Shown: positions 1 through 7,577 of the stretch, one piece after another | Position numbering within the stretch: the first letter of the stretch is position 1 | Layout of the letters: every line of letters begins with the position of its first letter | Origin: Paracoccaceae bacterium | GTDB lineage: Bacteria; Pseudomonadota; Alphaproteobacteria; Rhodobacterales; Rhodobacteraceae | DNA length: 10,790 nt | Assembly (NCBI GenBank): GCA_030626365.1 | Contig: DAOUPC010000068.1 | Location: 1-10,790 of the forward strand | Direction of reading: 5' to 3' | Program-made: the position numbers and the translations under genes | The notes under the pieces: generated by a model | The model's input: only the letters and a program-made list of their open reading frames with translations | Database searches by the model: none | What the model was told of the DNA's origin: nothing

Positions 1-874
1 ATTCCAGGTTGCGCGGACGAATGCCCAGCGTGACCCTGGTGCCTGGTGACAGTTCAGATATGCGCGGATCGACCTCAATTTTCATGGATTGCCCGCCTGC
101 AATGGCGAACTCTGCCATGCCCTGACCGTTTGAACCCGTCAGCGTTGCCTCAAGAAGGTTCATCTGCGGTGTGCCGATAAAGCCGGCGACAAACAGGTTC
201 GTGGGCCGCTGAAAGATATTGTGCGGCGTGTCCACCTGTTCGATCCGCCCATCGCGCATTACCGCGATCCGGTCGGCCATGGTCAGCGCCTCCAACTGGT
301 CATGGGTCACGATAACCGTGGGCCGGGACAGGTCTTGCAGGACTTCCTTGATCTCGCCGCGCATCTCTTCACGCATATGAACGTCAAGACGCGAAAGGGG
401 TTCATCAAACAGGAAACAAGTGGGGTCGCGGATAATCGAACGGCCCACGGCCACGCGCTGTTTTTCGCCTTCGGCCAACTGGCCCGGCGTTCGCTTAAGA
501 ATACTGCCAAGCTGCAGGGTATCGGAAATCTTGGCGACGCGCGCCTCGATTTCGACCTTTGACAGACCCTCGCCAAACAGCGGAAAGGCAAGGTTTTCGG
601 CCACGGTCAGGCTGGGATAAAGCGCATAGAACTGAAACGACATTGCCACGTTCCGTTCACGCGGGGACAGGTCGTTAACCCGTTTGCCACCCAGCATAAC
701 ATCACCTTCGGTGGCCGCGTCCAAGCCGGCAATCATGCGCAGTGTGGTGGTTTTCCCACAACCTGACGGGCCAAGAAGGCACAACACTTCGCCGTCGTTA
801 ATATCAAGGTCGACAGCATCAACAGCGGTAAGCGTGCCAAATCGTTTGGTCAGTTTTTTCAGTTCAATCGTCAT
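1..874 (-). CDS. Carbohydrate ABC transporter ATP-binding protein (ATPase-1), C-terminus cut by window edge
   Basis: This is a MalK/UgpC-like ATPase that would power sugar import on the cytoplasmic face of the permease pair. The first 291 codons are present; the family is usually about 330-370 residues, so only part of the C-terminal TOBE/OB region is missing. Visible motifs are Walker A G35-T42 (GPSGCGKT), Q-loop Q81, Walker B F154-D157 with catalytic E158, D-loop SRLD 161-164 and H-loop H191 (THDQ). The signature motif, normally LSGGQ, reads LAEGE at 133-137, so the ATP-contacting serine and the first glycine are both lost. A TOBE-like LGIRPRNL segment lies at the cut. The ATG at 874 overlaps the upstream permease stop by 4 bp (ATGA), which suggests translational coupling. 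It is the last operon gene seen. Its partner is probably the ATPase encoded at 4262-5353, because each has one defect that the other lacks. Family assignment is certain; the substrate is unknown. Confidence 0.95.
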   Translation of the reverse strand, partial: MTIELKKLTKRFGTLTAVDAVDLDINDGEVLCLLGPSGCGKTTTLRMIAGLDAATEGDVMLGGKRVNDLSPRERNVAMSFQFYALYPSLTVAENLAFPLFGEGLSKVEIEARVAKISDTLQLGSILKRTPGQLAEGEKQRVAVGRSIIRDPTCFLFDEPLSRLDVHMREEMRGEIKEVLQDLSRPTVIVTHDQLEALTMADRIAVMRDGRIEQVDTPHNIFQRPTNLFVAGFIGTPQMNLLEATLTGSNGQGMAEFAIAGGQSMKIEVDPRISELSPGTRVTLGIRPRNLE

Positions 875-1740
875 TTCTTCACCGTGCCAAAGGTGACCCC
901 GCGCAAAAGCTGGTTTTGCAAAAGGAAGGTCACAAAGAAAATGGGGATCAGGAACAGCGTCACGATGGCAGCCAGCAGGCCGTAATCGACGCCAACCTCA
1001 CCGCCAAGTGTGCGCGCCATCGCAACCGGGACTGTCCTTGTTTCGACACCGGTAAGAAGCAGTGCAAAAAGGAATTCATTCCAGGTCAGGATCAGGCCAA
1101 AAACAAAGGTGGCTGCCAGGCCGGCAAGGATCTGAGGGATACAGAACCCAAAGAACACGCGGCGTTCGCTTGAGCCATCCATGCGCGCGGCATCTTCGAT
1201 TTCAGGGTTCAATTCGTCAAAGAACGATTTTATCAACCAGACCGAAAAGGGAATATTGAAGGCGGTATAAAGCAGCATGATACCCCAGTAACTGCCCGCC
1301 AGGCCGGTTAGGCGGAACATCAGGAAGATCGGGATGATCACCACGATGGGTGGCATCATCCGGGTGGTCAGGATGATGAACAGATAGGTATCGTTACCCT
1401 TGAGCGGAAAGCGTGAAAACGCATAGGCCGCAAGTGTGCCAAGGATGATCGCCAGCCCGACAGAGGTAAAGGCAATGAAGATAGAGTTGAAGAAATACAG
1501 CCCCATATCCGTCGCCTGGCTGTTGCCGGTGGTAATCGAGGTGCGGTAAAACACCGACATAAAGTTGTCCAGCGTTGGCGTAAAGAACAGCTTTGGCGGC
1601 ACCGCCAGCGCATCCCTTCGGGTTTTGAACGCCGTCAGGATTATCCAGAATACGGGCGAAAAGTAGATAAACCCAACAATTGTGGTGATGGCCGTATAGC
1701 CCCAGCCCGCCTTGCCAATCTCGCGGTATTTACGAGCCAT
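871..1740 (-). CDS. Carbohydrate ABC transporter permease, MalG type
   Basis: This 289-residue inner-membrane permease is the second half of the sugar translocation pore. About six hydrophobic segments are visible, starting near residues 15-37, 82-108, 118-142, 150-171, 204-230 and 256-275. The cytoplasmic EAA loop that docks on an ATPase lies at about 182-202: an EDAARMDG core with the conserved glycine at 189 and the closing proline at 202. The TWNEF stretch near 219-223 and the C-terminal LLRGVTFGTVKK are typical of the MalG class. The start codon shares one base with the upstream permease stop (TGATG), and the stop overlaps the ATPase-1 start. Stoichiometric co-translation of permease, permease and ATPase is therefore likely. 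There is no sign of truncation. Family assignment is certain, substrate unknown. Confidence 0.95.
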   Translation of the reverse strand: MARKYREIGKAGWGYTAITTIVGFIYFSPVFWIILTAFKTRRDALAVPPKLFFTPTLDNFMSVFYRTSITTGNSQATDMGLYFFNSIFIAFTSVGLAIILGTLAAYAFSRFPLKGNDTYLFIILTTRMMPPIVVIIPIFLMFRLTGLAGSYWGIMLLYTAFNIPFSVWLIKSFFDELNPEIEDAARMDGSSERRVFFGFCIPQILAGLAATFVFGLILTWNEFLFALLLTGVETRTVPVAMARTLGGEVGVDYGLLAAIVTLFLIPIFFVTFLLQNQLLRGVTFGTVKK

Positions 1741-2657
1741 CAGTCAATCTCCTCTGCACGCTGGTTCACGGCATATAGGTACAGGTTGGTCAGCACGATC
1801 ACGATGAACAGCACGATATAGGCCAGCGCCGAGGATTGGCTGGTTTTAAAGAACTGAAAGGCCGTGCGGTAAAGATAGACGGCAATTGTTTCGGTGCTGC
1901 TGCCCGGGCCACCTTCGGTGATGATGTAGACGATATCGAAAAGCTTGAAGGTTTCGATGGTGCGGAACAGAACCGCCAGCAAAAGCAGCGACTTGATGTA
2001 GGGAAACGTGATCGTGCGAAAGGTGCGCCATTTGCTGGCGCGGTCAATCTCGGCCGCCTCGTAAAGGTATTTGGGCACGCTTACCAATCCTGCCAGTACC
2101 AGCAGCATCACAAACGGGGACCACATCCAGGCGTCAGCGATCACAATCCCTGCAATGGCCCCCCCCGGCGAACCAAGCAGCACGAAATGATCTTCGGTAA
2201 AGAAGTTTATGACATAAGAAACGATGCCAAAGGTGGGTTCATAAAACAGCTTAAAGAACACGCCCACAGACACGAATGACAGCATCATCGGCGTAAGAAC
2301 CAGCATCAGCACGATACGGCGCATCGGGAAAACCTTGGCGAACATCAGCGCCAGAAGGAACCCGATAACAAGCTGCATCAACACCGAAGACCCAACAATA
2401 AGCGCGGTGGTCTGGAACCGTTCCCAGACCCGTTCGTCACTTAGCACACGTTCATAATTCGACAGGCCGCGGAATGTCGGCACCTTCAGGGAACTGGCCT
2501 TGTAGTTGAAAAAGCTCAGTCCAAAGGACCACATAAGCGGAAAGATGTTCATAACGAACAGGACAACAATCGCGGGCGTCACCAAAAGTGCGCCTCTGCG
2601 TTTGGGATCAAAAAGCCAAGCGCCAAACCCGCCTTGTTTTTTAGCTACGTCTGCCAT
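1740..2657 (-). CDS. Carbohydrate ABC transporter permease, MalF/UgpA type
   Basis: This 305-residue inner-membrane permease pairs with the MalG-type protein encoded just downstream. Hydrophobic segments begin near residues 23, 84, 114, 165, 222 and 276. The EAA loop spans about 200-219: EAAEIDRASKW, then ITFP. The usual glycine after the aspartate (DGA) is arginine (R206), a substitution I believe also occurs in some relatives. The TEGGPGSSTETIAVYLY stretch at about 247-263 is a family hallmark, corresponding to TxGGPxxsT in relatives. The ATG at 2657 is preceded by an AGGA sequence about 10 bases upstream, rather far for a Shine-Dalgarno site. No better in-frame start was seen. It lies 79 bp after the binding-protein stop, with a strong GC hairpin in the gap. 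Its stop overlaps the next permease start by one base. Confidence 0.95.
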   Translation of the reverse strand: MADVAKKQGGFGAWLFDPKRRGALLVTPAIVVLFVMNIFPLMWSFGLSFFNYKASSLKVPTFRGLSNYERVLSDERVWERFQTTALIVGSSVLMQLVIGFLLALMFAKVFPMRRIVLMLVLTPMMLSFVSVGVFFKLFYEPTFGIVSYVINFFTEDHFVLLGSPGGAIAGIVIADAWMWSPFVMLLVLAGLVSVPKYLYEAAEIDRASKWRTFRTITFPYIKSLLLLAVLFRTIETFKLFDIVYIITEGGPGSSTETIAVYLYRTAFQFFKTSQSSALAYIVLFIVIVLTNLYLYAVNQRAEEID

Positions 2658-2693
2658 GCCGGGGCCGTCCTGTCAGTAATAAGCGTCAAGAGA

Positions 2694-2720
2694 GGGGGCC
2701 GGGCCACGGCCAGGCCCCCC
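2694..2720 (-). promoter_or_regulatory. GC-rich hairpin between binding-protein and permease genes
   Basis: Read on the minus strand, a run of six G followed by CCTGGC pairs with GCCCGG followed by five C. One register gives seven consecutive G-C or C-G pairs, one T/C mismatch, then three more pairs around a 4-base CGTG loop. The T-run (CTTTTT) lies before the stem in the transcribed direction and CTCTCTTGACG follows it, so it is not a canonical intrinsic terminator. A hairpin just after a binding-protein gene inside an ABC operon commonly protects the upstream mRNA from 3' exonucleases and lowers relative expression of the permeases. That role is inferred here. Confidence 0.65.
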
Positions 2721-2736
2721 AAAAAGATGGTTTACA

Positions 2737-4200
2737 TCACTCGATGTAGCCGCCGTCTTCCAACAGGTCCTGCTGGAATTTGGCAACGGCATCAAGCGCC
2801 TCTTTGGCCGAGATCTGGCCAGTGATCGCCTTGTCGAATTCTTCTTGCTGCTGGGTCAGCAGTTCAAAGAACTCAGGGATGTGCCAAACGTCTTTCTGCC
2901 AGTCGAGCATTTCGACATGGGCCCGGTTCCACGGACGCAGACCGTTATACTCAGACTTGGCCATGACACTTCTCAGGCCAGACTGACCGCCGTTTGCCAC
3001 AGCTTCGATCTGGGTTTCCGCGCTCAGCCACCATTTGACCACGTTCAGGGCCTCGTTGACCACTTCGTCGCTGTTCCAGGTCGTCAGAACAAACGGCTGG
3101 CCGCCAATGTTGCCGGTACGATCAATCGAACCGTCAGCCTGACGCGATCCCGGTGCGGGACCGAATGCCGACTTGTCGTGTACGGTCGAGGCGCTTTCGT
3201 CAAGTACCGGTTCGCCCAGGCCAACCCAGTCGATAATGGCACCAACTTTGCCCTGCATGAAAAGGTCCTGGATCACAAAGATATCCATCTGACCCGTCTG
3301 ATTGACCGGTGGCATGTACTTCAGCATGCTCAGATACTCGTCAAATGCCGCCACGGCGACGTCAGAGTTCACAACACCTTCGGCCTGCGCACCTTTGACG
3401 GTTTCGTCCCAGATATCGCCACCTTGCTGCCAGACAAACCCGTTGACCTGCATGGTCGAGAAGTCATAGCCCTTACCAGCCTGATAGGCGATGCCGTAGA
3501 AGTCATCACTCAGCGTTTCACCAGCCAGCATTTCACCGGCCTCGCGCTGGAAGAATTCCCCCACCTGGCCCCACTTGGTCCAGTCGGTATCTTGCCAGTC
3601 TTCATAAGAACACGGCAGGTTGGTGTCGTATTTCGCCTGGAACGCGGCCATCTCGCCTTCGTGGCAGAAGATATCCTGACGATAATAGGTGACATAGGTG
3701 TCCGGGAACTGCGGGAAACCATAATAATGCACGCCATCCGCCGGGGCATCGCCCAGTTCTTCAAGCTGCGCACGCGTCTTGTGCGGGTAGGTCGAATAGG
3801 CCGAAACCAGCGCCGGGTGCAGATCCTTCAGGATTGCCGACAATTCCGGATCCGCTTTGATCCGGTCCGTCAGGTCCATGTAATAACCACCCTCGACGAA
3901 CGCACCAAGCCACTGGCTGTCGGTCACGATCATCTGGTACTTTTGCTCGCCCGAAGTCAGCGATGCGGCGACCCGCTCGTAAAAGCTCGGCCAAGGGATG
4001 AAATCCATATCGAGCGTGGTGGTGTGGCCATCCGGTGAAGTATAGTTCTGGTCGAAATACTCTTTCATGAACCGGGTTGGCGGCCAATCAGGTGCAGCCA
4101 TGGTGATGGTGATATCGCCCGCGAATGCAGGTGCGCCACCAAGCCCGGCGGCCAGGACGCTGGCGCCCATCAGACCGCTGAGAATGTTACGTTTAATCAT
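2737..4200 (-). CDS. Periplasmic carbohydrate-binding protein of ABC transporter (family 1 extracellular solute-binding protein)
   Basis: This is the secreted receptor that captures the substrate and delivers it to the two permeases. It has 487 residues, larger than the usual 400-440 of family 1 sugar receptors. A clear signal peptide covers residues 1-27: positive MIKRN, a hydrophobic core, then APAFA with likely cleavage before G28. There is no lipobox cysteine, so the mature protein should be soluble in the periplasm. It is rich in Trp, Tyr and Phe (for example DWPPTRF, FIPWPSFY, NGFVWQQGGDIW), as expected for stacking on sugar rings. The protein contains exactly two cysteines, C179 and C197, which could form a disulfide. 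A strong Shine-Dalgarno GGAGG lies a few bases before the ATG. A 61-bp AT-rich leader and a downstream hairpin set it apart from the otherwise overlapping genes, consistent with higher expression. The ligand is not predictable. Confidence 0.95.
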   Translation of the reverse strand: MIKRNILSGLMGASVLAAGLGGAPAFAGDITITMAAPDWPPTRFMKEYFDQNYTSPDGHTTTLDMDFIPWPSFYERVAASLTSGEQKYQMIVTDSQWLGAFVEGGYYMDLTDRIKADPELSAILKDLHPALVSAYSTYPHKTRAQLEELGDAPADGVHYYGFPQFPDTYVTYYRQDIFCHEGEMAAFQAKYDTNLPCSYEDWQDTDWTKWGQVGEFFQREAGEMLAGETLSDDFYGIAYQAGKGYDFSTMQVNGFVWQQGGDIWDETVKGAQAEGVVNSDVAVAAFDEYLSMLKYMPPVNQTGQMDIFVIQDLFMQGKVGAIIDWVGLGEPVLDESASTVHDKSAFGPAPGSRQADGSIDRTGNIGGQPFVLTTWNSDEVVNEALNVVKWWLSAETQIEAVANGGQSGLRSVMAKSEYNGLRPWNRAHVEMLDWQKDVWHIPEFFELLTQQQEEFDKAITGQISAKEALDAVAKFQQDLLEDGGYIE

Positions 4201-4261
4201 TGTCTTCCTCCAGTTGTTGTCAGTAGATTTTTTATTGTTTTATACTGCTCACCTAAATTTT
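4201..4261 (-). promoter_or_regulatory. AT-rich leader with strong Shine-Dalgarno before the binding-protein gene
   Basis: This 61-bp gap is the longest AT-rich stretch in an otherwise GC-rich operon, and on the minus strand it carries TATAAAACAATAAAAAATC. A near-perfect Shine-Dalgarno, GGAGGAAG, sits directly before the start codon. TATAAA resembles a -10 element, but I see no convincing -35 at 16-18 bp. It could equally be an unstructured ribosome-access leader or an RNase E-type cleavage region that separates the binding-protein message from upstream genes. The Shine-Dalgarno is well supported; the rest is inference. Confidence 0.4.
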
Positions 4262-5353
4262 TTATTTTCCCGCATCGTTATTCAGGCGGTTTCCGGTAGA
4301 CTGGTCAAATATATGTAAATCCTTGGGGTCAAAGGATATTTCGATATCCTCTCCGACCGATAACTTTGCTGCGACTTCTTCCCGCAGAACCATCTTGATG
4401 GTGATATCACGCGTATTGACGTCCAGAATGGTGACATCGCCAAGCGGTTCGGTCAGGTGGATTTTTCCGGTAAATCTGGTGGCGGCTGGTGATCCGCCAT
4501 TGGCCAGCGCGATATCATGCGGGCGCAGGCCCAACGTGACAGGCTGGTCCTGTTTGATGCCGGGTGCGGCCACCGAATGATCAAGAAACGGCACTGACGT
4601 CTGATCATCGGCCGTGCCGGTCGCCGTCAGAAAGTTAATGGGCGGAGACCCAACCATTTCCGCCACATATTTATCCTGCGGCGTCTCATAAAGTTCACGC
4701 GGCGTGCCGATGGCCACCACTTTGCCGTCACGCATCACGCCGACCCGCTCGCCCATTGTCAGCGCCTCCAGTTGGTCAGGCGTGGCGTACAGCATCGTCA
4801 TTCCCAACTCGCGGTGCAGGCGCTTGAACTCGGCCCGCATGTCGTGACGCAGCTTGGCATCCAGGTTGGTCAGTGGCTCGTCCAGCAGCAAAAGTTTCGG
4901 TTGCTGCACGATAGCGCGACCAATCGCCACACGCTGCTGTTCGCCCCCCGACAAGGTCGTGGGTTTGCGTTTCAGCGTGTGGGTGACGCGCAATAGTTCG
5001 GCAACTTCGCCGACGCGCTTGCGCACGCTTTGCGAATCAAGGCCGGCCCGGCGCAGCGGATGGGCCAGGTTGGCCTCGACGCTAAGATGCGGGTACAGCG
5101 CGAAGGTCTGAAAAATCATCGACATGCCGCGCCCCTGCACCGGGTCGTCGGTTATGTCCTGACCGGCAAACGTTACTTCACCGTTATCCAGTTCTTCCAA
5201 CCCTGCAATGGCGCGCAACGTGGTTGTCTTGCCAGATGACGACGGCCCGAGCAGGCAAAAGAACTCTCCCTCGGCCACGTCAAAATTCATATCTTCCAGC
5301 GCAACAACCGACCCGAAGGTGCGACGCAAGTTTTGTACTTTCAGATCAGACAT
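4262..5353 (-). CDS. Carbohydrate ABC transporter ATP-binding protein (ATPase-2), H-loop histidine replaced by proline
   Basis: This complete 363-residue MalK/UgpC-like ATPase has a C-terminal TOBE/OB regulatory region (LGLRPHDIAL near 275-284). The nucleotide-binding domain shows Walker A G36-T43 (GPSSSGKT, with Ser replacing the usual inner Gly), Q-loop Q82, an intact signature LSGGE at 134-138, Walker B LLLLD ending at D158 with catalytic E159, and D-loop TNLD. The switch motif, normally THDQ, is TPDQ: P192 (codon CCT) replaces the histidine that positions the attacking water and gamma-phosphate. A homodimer should therefore hydrolyse ATP poorly, and pairing with ATPase-1 would restore one full site. 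The ATG at 5353 overlaps the oxidoreductase stop by 8 bp, so it is translationally coupled to a metabolic gene rather than to the permeases. It is in frame and full length, with no sign of decay. Confidence 0.95.
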   Translation of the reverse strand: MSDLKVQNLRRTFGSVVALEDMNFDVAEGEFFCLLGPSSSGKTTTLRAIAGLEELDNGEVTFAGQDITDDPVQGRGMSMIFQTFALYPHLSVEANLAHPLRRAGLDSQSVRKRVGEVAELLRVTHTLKRKPTTLSGGEQQRVAIGRAIVQQPKLLLLDEPLTNLDAKLRHDMRAEFKRLHRELGMTMLYATPDQLEALTMGERVGVMRDGKVVAIGTPRELYETPQDKYVAEMVGSPPINFLTATGTADDQTSVPFLDHSVAAPGIKQDQPVTLGLRPHDIALANGGSPAATRFTGKIHLTEPLGDVTILDVNTRDITIKMVLREEVAAKLSVGEDIEISFDPKDLHIFDQSTGNRLNNDAGK

Positions 5354-6491
5354 TTACCCAACCCCCCTTACGACGCGAGGATTTCACACAAGCATCCACA
5401 AATGCAACCCCTGCCAACCCGTCATGTATATCAGGATAGACCACATCGCCGTCCGGCGTGCCCCCATCCCGTCGTGCCCGAATGGCCGCGGCGGCCTCGG
5501 AATAGATATTGGCAAAGCCCTCAAGGTAACCCTCGGGATGTCCCGGCGGAACGCGCGAAAGGCGTGCGGCCGCGTCCCCTGCCCCTGCCCCGTTGCGGGT
5601 GATCAGGCGCTTGGGTTCGCCCAAAGGCGTGTACCATAAACGGTTCGGGTCTTCCTGGGTCCACTCCAACCCGCCCTTGGCACCATAGATCCGCAGCGTC
5701 AGCGCGTTCTCGTTGCCCGGTGCCACCTGAGAACACCACAGCATACCCTTTGCCCCGCCATCAAAGCGCAGCATCACATGGGCATTGTCATCAACCTTGC
5801 GCCCCTCGACAAAACTGTCGAGATCAGCACAAAGGCTTTCCAGAGCAAGCCCGCTAACAAAGCAGGCCAGATTATAGGCGTGGGTGCCGATGTCACCGAT
5901 GGCACCGCCCGCGCCCGTGCGTTCCGGGTCAGTGCGCCATTCGGCCTGTTTCTGGCCGGTGGTTTCCAGCGGCGTAGACAGCCAGTCCTGGGCATATTCC
6001 ACCTGCACGACACGGATGTCGCCCAGATCACCATTGGCAATCATTTCGCGGGCCTGCCGGACCATCGGATAGCCGGTATAATTATGCGTCAGCACAAACA
6101 ACGCATCCGACCGTTCCACCGCGCGCACCAGCGATTTGGCGTCGGCCAGCGTTGCGGTCAGGGGTTTGTCACAGATCACATGGATCCCGCGGCGCAGGAA
6201 TTCCTTGGCCACAGGTGCGTGCATGTGGTTGGGGGTAACGATGGCCACGGCCTCGATCCCGTCTTTCAGGCGCGCTTCGCGTATCGCCATCTGGCGGAAA
6301 TCGCCATAGGCGCGCTTGGGGTCAATGCCCAGATCGGCCGCCGAAGCCAGCGACTTTTCCTCGGTCGAGGAAAACGCACCCGCCACCAGTTCATAGTGGT
6401 CATCCAACCGCGCGGCGATCCGATGCACACCACCGATGAACGCATCGCGCCCGCCACCAACCATACCCAGCCTGATCCGGCCTTCTGTCAT
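5346..6491 (-). CDS. Gfo/Idh/MocA-family NAD(P)-dependent sugar oxidoreductase
   Basis: This 381-residue cytoplasmic dehydrogenase has an N-terminal Rossmann fold (LGMVGGG at 8-14, the dinucleotide-binding turn) and the family C-terminal alpha/beta substrate domain. Catalytic signatures are CDKP with lysine K109 (a variant of the usual EKP) and GDIGTHAYNL with D200 and H204. Members oxidise a ring or carbonyl carbon of sugars or inositols, and the best-known pathways start by forming a keto-sugar. It sits between the TIM-barrel isomerase (start and stop share one base, TAATG) and ATPase-2 (8-bp overlap). An oxidation followed by isomerisation or epimerisation of the imported sugar is therefore the likely role, as in inositol (IolG with IolE/IolI) and 3-keto-disaccharide pathways. 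Which carbon and which sugar are unknown. Length is normal and the protein is intact. Confidence 0.93.
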   Translation of the reverse strand: MTEGRIRLGMVGGGRDAFIGGVHRIAARLDDHYELVAGAFSSTEEKSLASAADLGIDPKRAYGDFRQMAIREARLKDGIEAVAIVTPNHMHAPVAKEFLRRGIHVICDKPLTATLADAKSLVRAVERSDALFVLTHNYTGYPMVRQAREMIANGDLGDIRVVQVEYAQDWLSTPLETTGQKQAEWRTDPERTGAGGAIGDIGTHAYNLACFVSGLALESLCADLDSFVEGRKVDDNAHVMLRFDGGAKGMLWCSQVAPGNENALTLRIYGAKGGLEWTQEDPNRLWYTPLGEPKRLITRNGAGAGDAAARLSRVPPGHPEGYLEGFANIYSEAAAAIRARRDGGTPDGDVVYPDIHDGLAGVAFVDACVKSSRRKGGWVNV

Positions 6492-7546
6492 TACGAAATC
6501 CCTAGCATACGTTTGTTGGCGCCATCATCGGTTCCGCCTGCGGCAAAGTCGTCAAACGCAACATCCGTGACCCGGATAATGTGGTCATTCACAAATTGTG
6601 CGCCCTCGCGTGCGCCATCCTCGGGGTGTTTCAGGCAACATTCCCATTCCACCACAGCCCAGCCATCGAAATCATTGGCCGCCATTTTAGAAAAGATCGC
6701 GGCAAAATCGACCTGGCCATCACCAAGAGAACGGAACCGCCCGGCCCGATTGACCCAAGGCTGAAAGCCGCCATAAACGCCCTGACGCCCGGTCGGGTTA
6801 AATTCGGCATCCTTGACGTGAAACATCCGTATCCGGTCTTTGTAGATGTCGATATTATCCAGATAATCAAGGCATTGCAGGATATAGTGCGACGGGTCAT
6901 ACAACATGCAGGCACGTGCGTGATTGCCGGTGCGTTCCAGGAACATTTCGTAGCTGATGCCGTCGTGCAAATCTTCGCCAGGGTGGATTTCATAGCAGAC
7001 ATCGACACCGCAATCTTCGGCATGGTCAAGGATCGGTCTCCAGCGGGCGGCCAGTTCGTCAAAGGCCGCCTCGACCAACCCGGCGGGGCGCTGTGGCCAC
7101 GGATAGACATACGGCCACACAAACGCGCCCGAAAACGTCCCCATTGCGCCGATACCCATGTTCTTTGATGCGCTCAGCGCCATTTTCACCTGATCGACGG
7201 CCCAGGCCTGACGGGCAGCGGGATTGCCATGCACCTCGGGTGCCGCAAAACCATCAAATGCCTCGTCATAAGCGGGGTGAACGGCAACAAGCTGGCCCTG
7301 CAAATGGGTCGACAGCTCGGTCACCTCTACGCCATTTTCGGCGGCAACACCCTTGAATTCATCGCAATAATCTTTTGAAGAGGCCGCTTTGGCCAGATCG
7401 AACAACCGGGCGTCCCAACTGGGCACCTGCACGCCCTTATAGCCACAATCAGCGGCCCATCTGGTGATCGAATCCCAGCTGTTAAATGGGGCGTCATCAC
7501 CCGCGAACTGGGCCAAAAACAGCGCCGGCCCTTTCATCGTTTTCAT
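6491..7546 (-). CDS. Sugar phosphate isomerase/epimerase-like TIM-barrel protein (AP endonuclease 2 family)
   Basis: This 351-residue cytoplasmic protein belongs to the xylose-isomerase-like TIM-barrel superfamily that includes IolE, IolI and D-tagatose 3-epimerase. Likely divalent-metal ligands can be placed in order: E186 in CYEIHPGE, D217 in LYDPSHY, H243 in FHVKDAEF and E300 in VVEWEC. The late SLGDGQVDF segment (273-281) is also typical of the family. The ATG at 7546 is preceded by a good Shine-Dalgarno, GGGAGG, inside the 31-bp gap after the lacI gene. The stop shares a base with the oxidoreductase start, so the two enzymes are probably coupled and act on consecutive intermediates. The family covers isomerases, epimerases and dehydratases, so the exact reaction is open. 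It is longer than the typical 250-300 residues, with extra sequence near 80-150 and at the C-terminus. Confidence 0.9.
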   Translation of the reverse strand: MKTMKGPALFLAQFAGDDAPFNSWDSITRWAADCGYKGVQVPSWDARLFDLAKAASSKDYCDEFKGVAAENGVEVTELSTHLQGQLVAVHPAYDEAFDGFAAPEVHGNPAARQAWAVDQVKMALSASKNMGIGAMGTFSGAFVWPYVYPWPQRPAGLVEAAFDELAARWRPILDHAEDCGVDVCYEIHPGEDLHDGISYEMFLERTGNHARACMLYDPSHYILQCLDYLDNIDIYKDRIRMFHVKDAEFNPTGRQGVYGGFQPWVNRAGRFRSLGDGQVDFAAIFSKMAANDFDGWAVVEWECCLKHPEDGAREGAQFVNDHIIRVTDVAFDDFAAGGTDDGANKRMLGIS

Positions 7547-7577
7547 TCAAATTCCTCCCACTGCTACCGCTAACACA

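Noticed and set aside
2694..2725. Intrinsic terminator on the plus strand (hairpin followed by AAAAA)
   Set aside because: No plus-strand gene ends here, and a terminator needs T after the stem on the sense strand, not A.
2845..4038. A 397-codon open frame on the plus strand inside the binding-protein gene
   Set aside because: It is wholly antisense to a receptor with clear signal peptide and family features, shows no recognisable domain, and is explained by GC-rich codon bias leaving the opposite strand open.
5778..6764. A 328-codon open frame on the plus strand opposite the oxidoreductase and isomerase genes
   Set aside because: It spans two well-supported genes on the other strand and its translation resembles no known family.
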